Shown in pieces: positions 52,212 to 61,808 of a DNA stretch of 64,000 nucleotides. Position 1 is the stretch's first letter. Each line of letters begins with the position of its first letter. Made by a program: the position numbers and the translations under genes. Source of the DNA: Hymenobacter sp. GOD-10R (lineage in GTDB: Bacteria; Bacteroidota; Bacteroidia; Cytophagales; Hymenobacteraceae). The notes under the pieces are model-generated. The model searched no databases, was not told where the DNA came from, and saw only the letters and a list, made by a program, of their open reading frames with translations. The stretch is from the NCBI RefSeq assembly GCF_035609205.1, contig NZ_CP141184.1, positions 3,686,501 through 3,750,500 on the forward strand. The letters run 5' to 3'.

Positions 52212-55200
52212 TTGGTTTGCATGGTTAACGATTGAGGTTTTCCGCTTGGGCTCTCTGCTTTCTCCACGGCCATAATCCGCACCGGACCTAACAGCCCAGA
52301 CCGACCTAGCTCGTATTGTCCGCCGAAGGGTGCCGTGTACGAATCCAACACTTTCTTGTCGGGGCCAGCTAGCTTATCGCCCATCAGGCGGTTGGTCCAC
52401 TCGTTGATTACTTGGATTTCTACCTGGTTTTTGCCGGGCTTAAGTAGCCTGGTTACGTCGGCCTGGAATGGCGCCTGCCAGAGCAGCTCCAGCTTCTGCC
52501 CGTTCACCGTCACCTCAGCCATGTCGCCGACGCTACCTAGGTCAAGCACGATCCGGCGCCCGTTGTGAAACCACTTCTTACTGGCTTCAATGGTTTTGTG
52601 GTAGGTGGCCGCACCGGAGAAATACTTGATACCAGCATCCTGATTATCCGTCCAAGAAGCTAGCTGCGCGAAGGTTGCTTCGGCTGGGGCACCTAGCTTC
52701 GGGGCAAACGTCACCCGCCACGGCCCCTCTACCGTGAGCAGTGTAGACTCAGTCGGCACCGGCGCCGCAGCCCGAGCGGTGGCGGGCGCCGCGTGATTGA
52801 ACACCACGAACACCGTTTCGCGCTCCTTTAAATGCAGCGGTACAGTAGTTTGCCCACCACTGATGGTGTAGCCGGCCGGCTCCATTTCGCCGGTAGCTGA
52901 GTGCCACAGCGCTACGTCTTTGCCACTCACGCGAAACTGCGCTTTCAGGTCTTGCGTGCTATCAGACCGGTTGACCACATAATACAAATCAGCATCACCC
53001 ACGCGGCGGTGAATCCAAGGGACTTGGCTACCTAGGGGCCGGCTACACTCCACGTCGGGGGTGAGACCGGCCAGGGGCATCACCTGCGCCAGCGGCAAAC
53101 CCCACACGATCTGGCCTTTGCCGTAGTGGCGCTTGGTCCGGCTGCGGCCGTCCAAGTCGCCCCAGACGTCACTGGCAATTTCCTGCAGCTCAGGATCGGA
53201 GCTAGGGTACGCCGTCAGGCCGGGCGCTTTCACGGGCTTGGGACCTACGATGGTGGCACCACCTTGCGCTAGCTCCCGCACTTTGCGCAGCACGGGCAAG
53301 GTCATTTGTTCGATTTCGGGCAATACGAGCACGCCGTAGCTCATGCCGTCGGGTAGCACAAGGCGACCTTTGTCGTTCACCGACATGCGGGTAATCAGCG
53401 CGTCGGCGTTGATGTAGTCGAAGGCGTAGCCCTCGGGCAAAGCGGGCTGCAAACCGGCACCCCAAAACGGCATAGTCGACGGAGCACCTTCGTTGAGCAG
53501 GTACGCCACATCGGCCACGTACTGGCCCTGCTGCAACATAAAGGTGTTGCGGGCTAGGTAGGTCATCAGCGGCTTAGCTTGCTCGGCCCAGGTGATGTTG
53601 CGGTTCAGGTGGGTGCCTACCATCGTATTGCCAGGCTTGGTATCGAGGGGCTGGTGGGCGGAGGTATGGAACACCAAGCGATTGATACCCTGCGTAAACC
53701 AGTAATCACTGATCTTCTTCAGCGTGTACGGCGACTCGTAGTTGCCGCCCGTGAATGACTCAGCCGCAATCAGGTTCTTGCCATACACGTGGCCCGACGA
53801 AGCCGCTCCGCGCACATCCTCGTAGTACATACTCGACGGATGCAGGTCCTTCACCCAAAACTCGCCCATCGGAATATCGACGTACTTTTTATAAAGGAGG
53901 GCGTCTTCAATCGTCTCCAAGGATACGCCGCCCGCTTCCCCATAAGTCTGGATGCCCTGCTTGTGCAGGAAATCGGTGACGGTGCCGTAGTGGTTTTCGG
54001 CGAACATATCCACGAGCGTGCGGCGGAAGTCCCACAGCACCCGGTCGCTGATTTCGGCGCTGCCCACTACCCTACCGGCTAGCACCGGCAAGTACGGCGT
54101 GAGGTCGTAGCCGCGGCGCTTCTGAAACTCGGGCAGCATCTCGTCGGTCCAGTTCTGAATGCCGGCTTCCCAGCTGTCCATCAACATGTAGCGCAAGGCC
54201 TTCCCGTAAAGCGGACCTAGAGCTTGCCGCAGCGGCTCGGTGTAGCCTTGCATGTACGCCTCGGTGTGCTTGCGGCTGAGCTTGTCAACTTCGAGCCCGT
54301 TGGCCGCGGGCACGGCTGGGCGGTTTCTAGCACCGGTGAGCGAGTAGCCTAGGCGCATAATCGTCCACTTGCCGGGCGGCACCTGCCAGGTGAGCGTGCC
54401 GTCGGGTTGCATTTTGGAAGTCAGCACCACCACGTTGGTCGGGCTGATGGTGGCGGGCGCGGCTACTGGTGGCGTGGCCGTTGATTCGTACTCAAACAGA
54501 AAGTTGAAGCCAGCTTTGTCTTCCCAGCGGTTTACCCTAGCTCCGGTGTGCAGTTGAAACTCGTTGAGGGCGTAGCTGCTATCGGGTTGGGCAGGCGCTT
54601 CGGAAATCACCTCGGCGGGCTTCATAGGCGCGCCACTCAGCTCCAGGCGGTAGTAGCGGGCGGTGGTCGTCGGAATAGAAAAGGTGCGGACGGTGCCGCC
54701 GCGGTAGCCTTGCTTGCCCGGCAGCGCCGTGAGCGTGGTAAATTGCTTTCCATCGGAGCTTGCTTGCAAGCGCCCAAACGGAATACCGCGGGTGCCTGCC
54801 ACGGTAAACGCCTGCACCTTTGTGGGTTGCTTAAAGCTATATTGCACCCAAGCTGTGCCACGCTTTTCCGCAGGCTTTACGACCAAAGACGTATTTAGGT
54901 CATCATCCAGCAGCGCTTTGGCGTCGATGGTGCCGGCGTTGGTCATCACTGTTGGCTGTAGGTGCGCTTCTTCCGCTTCGGTCGTAGGAGTTCGGAAGGC
55001 AATAACGGCCGTTTCGCCGTAGAAGCCGGTTGCAGGGCTGTTTTTGCTGCGAGCTAGGTTGCGGATTGCACCTTCCACGGAAGGCGGTTGCGGTAGCTTT
55101 CCTTTGAACGTCTTACCGCCTTCCACCTGCAACTCGCTCCACACCAGCTTCTTCATGGCTTGTTCGGGCTTCACCCACGGGGCGCCGGTGAGACTCCAGC

Positions 55201-55579
55201 CGGGCGAAGTGAACATGGTCATTTCCAAACCTAGCCTGTCGGCTTCAGCGGCGGTGTGCTTCACAGCATCGAGCCAGGCGGGCGTACCGAACACTACTTT
55301 TTCATTCACCGTTTGTCCGCTACCAGCCCCTACGTCGGCTAGCTGAAAGCCTGCGATGCCTGAGCGCTTCATCCATTCCAAGTCCTTGGTGATGCCCTCT
55401 TTGGTGATGTTGCTGTTGGTCCAGTGCCACCAGGTGCGGGGCCTGGCTGCTTCGGGCGGATTTTTAAAACCCTGTTCCAGCGCAACGCTGGCATCCTGCG
55501 CCCTGGTCATGAACGGCAGCGCCGTAAGAGCTAGGCCAACCAAGACTTGCGGCTTGGGCCAGCGACGAAAAACAACCAT
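52208..55579 (-). CDS. GH106-like alpha-L-rhamnosidase
   Basis: The 1123-aa protein is read from the ATG at 55579, giving a signal peptide ending near TRAQ. The catalytic barrel begins ARPRTWWHWTNSNITKEGITKDLEWMKRSGIAGFQLADVGAG, diagnostic of GH106, followed by GLEMTMFTSPGWSLTGAPWVKPEQAMKKLVW. A further domain carries YMLMDSWEAGIQNWTDEMLPEFQKRRGYD. A C-terminal jelly-roll/galactose-binding-like domain has GPWRVTFAPKLG. It releases terminal alpha-L-rhamnose. It precedes the CE15 gene and follows susD after copy E of the hairpin. Confidence 0.92.
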   Translation of the reverse strand: MVVFRRWPKPQVLVGLALTALPFMTRAQDASVALEQGFKNPPEAARPRTWWHWTNSNITKEGITKDLEWMKRSGIAGFQLADVGAGSGQTVNEKVVFGTPAWLDAVKHTAAEADRLGLEMTMFTSPGWSLTGAPWVKPEQAMKKLVWSELQVEGGKTFKGKLPQPPSVEGAIRNLARSKNSPATGFYGETAVIAFRTPTTEAEEAHLQPTVMTNAGTIDAKALLDDDLNTSLVVKPAEKRGTAWVQYSFKQPTKVQAFTVAGTRGIPFGRLQASSDGKQFTTLTALPGKQGYRGGTVRTFSIPTTTARYYRLELSGAPMKPAEVISEAPAQPDSSYALNEFQLHTGARVNRWEDKAGFNFLFEYESTATPPVAAPATISPTNVVVLTSKMQPDGTLTWQVPPGKWTIMRLGYSLTGARNRPAVPAANGLEVDKLSRKHTEAYMQGYTEPLRQALGPLYGKALRYMLMDSWEAGIQNWTDEMLPEFQKRRGYDLTPYLPVLAGRVVGSAEISDRVLWDFRRTLVDMFAENHYGTVTDFLHKQGIQTYGEAGGVSLETIEDALLYKKYVDIPMGEFWVKDLHPSSMYYEDVRGAASSGHVYGKNLIAAESFTGGNYESPYTLKKISDYWFTQGINRLVFHTSAHQPLDTKPGNTMVGTHLNRNITWAEQAKPLMTYLARNTFMLQQGQYVADVAYLLNEGAPSTMPFWGAGLQPALPEGYAFDYINADALITRMSVNDKGRLVLPDGMSYGVLVLPEIEQMTLPVLRKVRELAQGGATIVGPKPVKAPGLTAYPSSDPELQEIASDVWGDLDGRSRTKRHYGKGQIVWGLPLAQVMPLAGLTPDVECSRPLGSQVPWIHRRVGDADLYYVVNRSDSTQDLKAQFRVSGKDVALWHSATGEMEPAGYTISGGQTTVPLHLKERETVFVVFNHAAPATARAAAPVPTESTLLTVEGPWRVTFAPKLGAPAEATFAQLASWTDNQDAGIKYFSGAATYHKTIEASKKWFHNGRRIVLDLGSVGDMAEVTVNGQKLELLWQAPFQADVTRLLKPGKNQVEIQVINEWTNRLMGDKLAGPDKKVLDSYTAPFGGQYELGRSGLLGPVRIMAVEKAESPSGKPQSLTMQTK

Positions 55580-55653
55580 AAGCTTTGTGTTGTGGGAATA
55601 ATTTGGTGCGCGTGGTAAGTGTAGAAGAAAGGCCATAGCTGGCCTCCCTGGTC

Positions 55654-55833
55654 CGTCATGCTGAGCTTGCCTGAACGATGTAGAGACGCGACACTTCGCG
55701 TCTTGGCGTTGAACGATTCAACCTAGAACGACGCCGAGATATTAACAGCATCAGCAACACGGAGACGCGAAGTGTCGCGTCTCTACATCGTGCAATGAAG
55801 CAGTAGAGATGCTTTGGCCAGCCCAGCATAACG
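55654..55833. repeat. MITE-like nested inverted repeat, copy E (inside the polysaccharide locus)
   Basis: The inner arms 55676-55703 and 55763-55790 are perfect 28-nt inverted repeats. The outer arms (55654 onward and ending at 55833) are the diverged GTCATGCTGAGC family. It sits exactly between susD and the GH106 gene. Confidence 0.85.
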
Positions 55834-55847
55834 TTCAGACCTTATCC

Positions 55848-57293
55848 TTAATAACCAGGATTTTGCGTGATTTTATTTGGGTTCAGGTTCACCTGGTAAC
55901 GTGGAATCGGAAACAGTTGCTCGTACGCCTGCACCGAGTTGCCGCTGCCGATTTCGTCATTGGATAAGCCACTGGCAAAGTGCGCGTTCATCACCGGGAG
56001 CAGGCGACCGGTGCGCAGCAAATCGAACCATCGGTGGCCTTCGTTGTAGAGTTCTAGGCGGCGCTCCTGCTCAAGAGCTAGGCGCATGGCGCTTTGGTTA
56101 CCACGTAAGTTATCGGAGGTGGTGAGGCCGGCGCGGGTACGTACTTGCTGGAGGTAGGTGAAGGCCGCGGCCGTGTTGCCTAGCTCGTTTTGCACCTCAG
56201 CGTACATCAGCAGCATATCGGCGTAGCGCAGCTCAATCCAGTCGTTGCCGGAGTCCACGGTTGTAGTCATGCCTTTATCGAAGTACTTGGTAGTGAAGTT
56301 GTAGGCGCGGCGAGAGCCGGTCAGGCGACTAATCGTGGCCTTGCGCGTGTCGGTGGCGGTGAAGAGGTTATAAAGCTCGTCGGTGATGAGGAAGGTGCCC
56401 ACGCCACGCCGCAGCGCGCCCGTGCCAATATCCTCATTCGCAAAGGCATACTGCACAAACGGGTTGCCCTGCACCGGATCAAAGCCGCGGGCGTACTGCA
56501 CCGCAAAGATGACCTCGGCGTTGTTAGGCTGGGCCGCGTCGAATATGTCAGCGTAGTTGGGCAGCAGGCGGTAGGTGCCAGAGTTGATGACTTCCAGCAG
56601 CTTGGGGCTAGCATCGCCGTAGCGCTTTAATGTGAGGTACACCTTGGCTAGCAAAGCTTTCGCCGCCCCACGCGTGGCCCGACCGATATCGGCGTTTTGG
56701 GTGTACGTCAGGGGCAGCTGCTCGGCGTCCTTCAGATCAGCAATGATCTGCTCGTAGACTTGCGCCACCGGCGTACGGCCAAATTCATAGGCTTCCTGAC
56801 TGGTTTTGATGTCCTTCAACACCAATGGTACGTCGCCGTAGATGCGGACCAGGTTGAAGTACATTAGGGCGCGTAAGAACTTGGCTTCGTTGATGTAGCG
56901 CAGCTTGGTGTCGTCGTTCATCGGGATGTTGCCGATATTATCGAGCACCAGGTTGCAGCGCGAGATGGTGGCGTACGAGCGGTTCCACATCTCGCTCACG
57001 ATACCGTTATCGGCCACCACGTTCGACTCATTAATGGTGATGTGGTCGGTGGAGTTGTTGAACTTGCTGTTGTACGCGTCGTCGGCGGCTAGGTCACCGA
57101 AGGCAAACTTGTAGCGGTACGATTCGCGCAGAGTGAAGTAGGCGTCGTTCAGCACCTGCCGCACGCTGGTTTCGTCGGTGTAGAAGGTGCTCTCGGCGGG
57201 CTGGTCGAGCGGGGTACGATCGAAGTAGTCGTCCTTACAGGCACCTAGGCTCACGGCAAGGACGAGGGCAGAAAGAAATTTGGCCGTTTTCAT
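55848..57293 (-). CDS. susD: SusD/RagB-family glycan-binding lipoprotein
   Basis: The 481-aa protein has a lipobox LGAC (Cys19). The TPR-like fold has SVRQVLNDAYFTLRESYRYKFAFGDLAADDAYNS. The C-terminal part has GNDWIELRYADMLLMYAEVQNELG and LYNEGHRWFDLLRTGRLLPVMN. The ending (YEQLFPIPRYQVNLNPNKITQNPGY) is the SusD hallmark. It binds oligosaccharide on the cell surface and acts as lid to the SusC transporter. It lies 4 nt after susC. Confidence 0.95.
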   Translation of the reverse strand: MKTAKFLSALVLAVSLGACKDDYFDRTPLDQPAESTFYTDETSVRQVLNDAYFTLRESYRYKFAFGDLAADDAYNSKFNNSTDHITINESNVVADNGIVSEMWNRSYATISRCNLVLDNIGNIPMNDDTKLRYINEAKFLRALMYFNLVRIYGDVPLVLKDIKTSQEAYEFGRTPVAQVYEQIIADLKDAEQLPLTYTQNADIGRATRGAAKALLAKVYLTLKRYGDASPKLLEVINSGTYRLLPNYADIFDAAQPNNAEVIFAVQYARGFDPVQGNPFVQYAFANEDIGTGALRRGVGTFLITDELYNLFTATDTRKATISRLTGSRRAYNFTTKYFDKGMTTTVDSGNDWIELRYADMLLMYAEVQNELGNTAAAFTYLQQVRTRAGLTTSDNLRGNQSAMRLALEQERRLELYNEGHRWFDLLRTGRLLPVMNAHFASGLSNDEIGSGNSVQAYEQLFPIPRYQVNLNPNKITQNPGY

Positions 57294-57297
57294 TGCC

Positions 57298-60200
57298 TCA
57301 GAAAGTTAGGTTTAAGCCCATAGAGATGTTGCGCGAAATCGGGTAGGTGCCGTTGTCCACGCCGCTGTTGGTGGGGTTGTCGGTGGCGCCGTTGGTGGTA
57401 GCCCCGTTGGCCTGCGGGTTGCGGAAACCACCGGCTTTGGTGAAGGTGTAAATGTTCTGCCCCGTGGCGTAGAGGCGCAGACGCTGCACGTGGATCTTCT
57501 CGGAGAGCACCGTGGGCAGCGTGTAGCCGAGCGTGATGTTGCGGATGCGCAAAAAGCTAGCATCGTAGAGGTAGCGGGTGCTGGAGGCAATGTCGGAGGA
57601 GAGGTTGGTGGTACCAGCCCGGTGAAACTTGCCATTGCCGGGGTCCGACTCCGAGCGCCACCGGTCCAACGACTGCTTCGAGCCGTTTTCGAGCCACCGA
57701 CCTAGGGCTAGCGGCAACTCCTGGCTGCGGTAGATTTCACCGCCCTGTGAGCCATCAAGCAAGATGTTCAGGTCGAAGTTGCTATAGGTAAAGGTGTTGC
57801 CGAACCCGTACACAAAGTCGGGCTGGTAGTTGCCGGCCCGCACTTGGTCGTCGGCGGTGATGCGGCCATCGGGCACGCCACCGGGGCCACTCACGTCGCG
57901 GTAGCGCAAATCGCCAATGCCCTGCGAGCCTAGCTTCGGGTAAGTGTCGACGTCGTTTTGGTTATTGAAGGTGCCGTCGACGATGTACAGGTAAAAGTCG
58001 CCCATGGGGCGGCCCACGTAGTTGCGCACCACACCTTGGTTAGCGAGCTGCGTTTGGCCGCTGGCCAGACTCATGATCTGGTTGCGGTTGAAGGAGATGT
58101 TGAAGTTGGTGTTCCACTTCAACTTCCCGTCGATGTTGAGCGTGTTCAGGGTCACTTCCAGGCCACGGTTGCGCACGTTGCCCACGTTCTGAATCACCGA
58201 CGCCGCCTTGCCATTAATGCTCGGAATATCAGCCGACAAGATGATGTTGCTGTTGCGGTTGTACAGATCCACCGACAGGCCAATGCGGTCGTTCAGAAAA
58301 CCTAGGTCCAGCCCGGCATCAAACTGCTTGTTCTTCTCCCAACCTAGGTCGAGGTTCGAGAAACCACTCGGCCGGAAGGCCACCACCTGTGCGTCGGTGG
58401 TGCCGAAGTTGTAGGCTTCGCGTTGCATGGTGGCAATCCAGGGGTAGTAGCCGGGCAGCTGGTCGTTGCCGGTTTCGCCGTAGCTCGCCCGGATTTTCAG
58501 CATCGACACCGCTTTGTTTTCTGCCAGGAAGCTTTCTTCACTCACGTTCCAGCCCGCTGACACGGATGGGAATATGCCAGCGCGGTTCGTCGGTCCGAAG
58601 CGGCTCGACCGGTCGCGGCGCAACGAGCCCGAGAGCAGGTAGCGTCCTTTATAGTTGTAGTTGAGGCGGCCAAACACGGCATCAAACACGTATTCGCGTC
58701 GCTCCGAAGCACCCTTGTTCAGCACCGCGCCCTGCACATTTTTCACGCTAGAGTTCACGAATGCCACCGGATTGTCGCGGTCGGTGCGGGGTTCCAGGGT
58801 TACGTAGAAGTCGTTTTGGCGCGACACGTCATAACCTAGGAGCGCCGTGAAGTTGTGGTCTTGGTGCAGGGAGAAGTCGTAGGTCGCCGTGTTCGACCAG
58901 TACCAGTTGATGTTGGTTGTGTTGTTGCGGCGAGCCCGGATCTGCGCTAGGTTCGGCGTGGAAATGTTACCCGTGTTGCCGTTGCCGCGGGCCAGGAAAG
59001 GCTCCACAAACCATTCTTCCCGCTCGGACACCAAGCCCACATTCATACGGGAGTTAAGCTTTAGTCCTTCAATGGGTTCGTACTCCAGGTAGGCGTTGCC
59101 GGTCTGTCGGAAGGAGTAGAAAAAGTCCTTATTAGCATCAAGCTTCACCAGCGGATTCGACAGCTCGTCGTTGAAGATGGTTTTCATCTCCGGGTCCTGC
59201 GTAATCACGAAGTAGTCGCCGTTGGGCCGCCACACCGGTAGGATCGGCGGCATCGTCAGTGCCTCGGCCAAGATGCCATCGACACCCGTTGAAGTGTTGC
59301 CGCCGGTGGTTTGCTGCACGCGGCGCTGGGTGTACGACGGTTGCAGGTTCACCCCTACCCGCACTTTGCTGGTCAGGTCGGCGTCGAGGCTAGCCCGCAG
59401 GTTGTAGCGCTTCAGGAAGGTGTTTTTCAGCGTGCCTTGCTGGTCGATGTATCCGCCCGACACCGAGAAACGAACTTTGTCGCTGCCGCCGGTGGCGCTG
59501 AGCTGATAATTCTGGAACGGTGCCTTGCGAAAAATCACGTCCTGCCAGTCGGTGTTGGCCCAACGCTCGGGCTGGTTCAGAAAGGCTGGAATGGGTCGGT
59601 TTTGGTAAGCTAGGCCTTCTTTGGCCATGTCAACGAATTCCTGCCCGTTCAGCAGATCGTAGCGGTGCATCACCGTCTCGACGCCGGCGGTGGCATTTAG
59701 CGAAAACGTCGTCTTGCCCGACTTGCCCCGCTTGGTCGTGACGATGATAACCCCGTTACCGGCCCGCGACCCGTAGATGGCCGCTGAAGCCGCATCTTTC
59801 AGAATGTCAATACTTTCAATATCCTGGGGCGAAATGGCGTTGAACAAGTTACCATCATTCGTCGGATAGCCATCTATAACGTAGAGCGGGCTGTTGCCGC
59901 TGGTAATGGAGCCCGCGCCCCGAATCCGGATGGCCGGTGGGTCGCCGGGAGCCCCGCTCGTTTGCTGCAACTGCACCCCCGACACCTGCCCCACCAGCGC
60001 CTGCGTGGGGTTCGTGACGGGTAGGTTGGCGACCTGGTCGCCTTTCACGCTGGATATGGCCGTCGTGACGGTGCGCTTGCTTTGAGTACCATAGCCTACT
60101 ACTACTACTTCCTTCAGCGCCTGCGTGTCCTCGGAGAGCCGGATGCTCAAGGCCGTGCTAGCTTCCGTCACCGGCACTTCCTGCCTGATAAAGCCTACCG

Positions 60201-60777
60201 AGCTAATTACCAAAGTGCTACCGGGCGGCACGTTCAGCGTAAACCGGCCGTCGGCGTCGGTGCTGGTAACCGTGGTGGTGCCTTTTACCACCACGGTTAC
60301 CCCCGGCAGCGGCTGGCCGTTGCTCTGCATGACGCGTCCCGACACGGGGAAATCGCGCTTGGCAGAAACGTTTGCAGTTGAAAGTAAATCAACGGAAACG
60401 TTTGCGGGTACAGCACTCGAAGACTTGGCGGGTAGCACGATATAATACTTCGCGCGTGTTTTCTCGAAGCGCAGCCCCACTTGCGACAACACCGCTTTGA
60501 GCTTGGCGTCCAGGCTGCCGTCGGTTTCTCGGGGCACCACTACTTTGTCGCCGATCAAATCGGTATCGTAGCCGATGGAAGCACCGTATTGGGTTTCCCA
60601 TTGCGCCAGCAACTGCTTGAGCGAAATGGTGGTAGGTTGCCGTGCTACTTGTTGGGTGGAAGCCAGCAGCTGCGCGGACGCAGACGAGGCCAAGGGAGGT
60701 AGGCAGAGTACGCACACCGTCAGCGAAGCCGCGCGCGCCCAACTGCCACCAGAACAGCAGGTAAGGTTTCTTTTCAT
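57298..60777 (-). CDS. susC: SusC/RagA TonB-dependent transporter with STN domain
   Basis: The 1159-aa protein has an N-terminal STN domain (about residues 50-120, TTISLKQLLAQWETQYGASIGYDTDLIGDKVVVP), a carboxypeptidase-regulatory repeat (VSGRVMQSNGQPLPGVTVVVKGT), the SusC signature KEVVVVGYGTQSKRTVTTAISSV, a plug (RIRGAGSITSGNSPLYVIDGYP) and a 22-strand barrel ending in SMGLNLTF. The STN domain shows it both transports and signals: it would pass the presence of substrate to FecR, which lies 5 nt upstream. The TonB-ExbB motor is elsewhere. Confidence 0.96.
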   Translation of the reverse strand: MKRNLTCCSGGSWARAASLTVCVLCLPPLASSASAQLLASTQQVARQPTTISLKQLLAQWETQYGASIGYDTDLIGDKVVVPRETDGSLDAKLKAVLSQVGLRFEKTRAKYYIVLPAKSSSAVPANVSVDLLSTANVSAKRDFPVSGRVMQSNGQPLPGVTVVVKGTTTVTSTDADGRFTLNVPPGSTLVISSVGFIRQEVPVTEASTALSIRLSEDTQALKEVVVVGYGTQSKRTVTTAISSVKGDQVANLPVTNPTQALVGQVSGVQLQQTSGAPGDPPAIRIRGAGSITSGNSPLYVIDGYPTNDGNLFNAISPQDIESIDILKDAASAAIYGSRAGNGVIIVTTKRGKSGKTTFSLNATAGVETVMHRYDLLNGQEFVDMAKEGLAYQNRPIPAFLNQPERWANTDWQDVIFRKAPFQNYQLSATGGSDKVRFSVSGGYIDQQGTLKNTFLKRYNLRASLDADLTSKVRVGVNLQPSYTQRRVQQTTGGNTSTGVDGILAEALTMPPILPVWRPNGDYFVITQDPEMKTIFNDELSNPLVKLDANKDFFYSFRQTGNAYLEYEPIEGLKLNSRMNVGLVSEREEWFVEPFLARGNGNTGNISTPNLAQIRARRNNTTNINWYWSNTATYDFSLHQDHNFTALLGYDVSRQNDFYVTLEPRTDRDNPVAFVNSSVKNVQGAVLNKGASERREYVFDAVFGRLNYNYKGRYLLSGSLRRDRSSRFGPTNRAGIFPSVSAGWNVSEESFLAENKAVSMLKIRASYGETGNDQLPGYYPWIATMQREAYNFGTTDAQVVAFRPSGFSNLDLGWEKNKQFDAGLDLGFLNDRIGLSVDLYNRNSNIILSADIPSINGKAASVIQNVGNVRNRGLEVTLNTLNIDGKLKWNTNFNISFNRNQIMSLASGQTQLANQGVVRNYVGRPMGDFYLYIVDGTFNNQNDVDTYPKLGSQGIGDLRYRDVSGPGGVPDGRITADDQVRAGNYQPDFVYGFGNTFTYSNFDLNILLDGSQGGEIYRSQELPLALGRWLENGSKQSLDRWRSESDPGNGKFHRAGTTNLSSDIASSTRYLYDASFLRIRNITLGYTLPTVLSEKIHVQRLRLYATGQNIYTFTKAGGFRNPQANGATTNGATDNPTNSGVDNGTYPISRNISMGLNLTF

Positions 60778-60782
60778 AGGGG

Positions 60783-61808
60783 TTAGTGGGAAGAATGATC
60801 AGAAAGAATAATTCGATTTTGCTCGCGGCTTACGGTCAGCTGAAAGCTTTTTTCTAGCAACTGAAGCAGCGCTTCTAAGTCGCCCACCGAAAAAGTACCC
60901 GAGATCTTGCGCTGGTTGAGCGCCGGGTTTTCGACTACCACGGCCACCCCGTAGGTGTCGCTCAGGCGGGTCGCGACTTCAGCCAACGTCGTGCCGTCGA
61001 ACACCAGCTTGTCGTCCTTCCAGGCAGCGTACGGGGCAGTGTTTACCACTTTGTGCACTACTTGCCGGGGTTGCGCGTCCCAGGTTTCGACCAGCTCGCC
61101 CGGCTTGAGCACCACGTCGTTGCTGCGGGTCCTGTCTGTGAAGCCAACCTTCACCTTGCCCGAAAGCAGCACCACCCGCCCCTGCTGGTGGCGCCGGTAC
61201 ACGGTGAACTTGGTGCCGAGCACCTCCACCCGGAAGCCCGCCGTGGTGCGCACCACAAAGCGGCGGTGGTTGGGCAGGTGCTTCACGGCAAAATACGCTT
61301 CACCATCGAGCCACACCTCCCGCACGCTTGCCTGACCTAGGTCGGCAGCATAGCGCAGCGTTGAGTGGCTATTGAGCGTGACGGTGGAGCCATCCGGAAG
61401 CCGCACTACGCGAGTTTGGCCGTAAGGCGTGGTGAGCTGCGTAAGTGGTGGCGTAGCGTATTGAGTTTGCCAGAGCCACCCACCGCCCGCCGCAACGCCG
61501 ACCAGTACCGCGGCGGCAGCGGCCCAACGTCGCCAAGGCAGGTTGCGCTTCTGCGCTTCCGCTTCGATCTGGTTGGGCACTAAACCTAGCTGCTGCAGGA
61601 GTGCGGCCTGCATGTGGTCAAAATCCGGCGTGTCCTGTGTCAGGCCCTGTTCGTGCTCCAGCAGCTGCGCGTATTTCTCCATCCAATGCTGCGCCACCAA
61701 CGCATTGGTGGGCTGGGCTAACCAAGCCAGCACGGCACGGGTTTCCGCGGGTGAAGATTGGCGCCGCAGGTACCGCAGATACGCTTCGAAATCGACTGGA
61801 GTAGGCAT
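60783..61808 (-). CDS. FecR-family anti-sigma factor
   Basis: The 341-aa protein has a cytoplasmic helical N-terminal domain (FEAYLRYLRRQSSPAETRAVLAWLAQP), one membrane helix at about 92-112 (WAAAAAVLVGVAAGGGWLW) and a periplasmic FecR domain (TPYGQTRVVRLPDGSTVTLNSHSTLRYAADLG). The C-terminal STN-like domain FDGTTLAEVATRLSDTYGVAVVVENPALNQRKISGTFSVGDLEALLQLL pairs with the transporter's STN domain. It holds the ECF sigma encoded divergently, and its own transcript carries susC and susD. Confidence 0.94.
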   Translation of the reverse strand: MPTPVDFEAYLRYLRRQSSPAETRAVLAWLAQPTNALVAQHWMEKYAQLLEHEQGLTQDTPDFDHMQAALLQQLGLVPNQIEAEAQKRNLPWRRWAAAAAVLVGVAAGGGWLWQTQYATPPLTQLTTPYGQTRVVRLPDGSTVTLNSHSTLRYAADLGQASVREVWLDGEAYFAVKHLPNHRRFVVRTTAGFRVEVLGTKFTVYRRHQQGRVVLLSGKVKVGFTDRTRSNDVVLKPGELVETWDAQPRQVVHKVVNTAPYAAWKDDKLVFDGTTLAEVATRLSDTYGVAVVVENPALNQRKISGTFSVGDLEALLQLLEKSFQLTVSREQNRIILSDHSSH

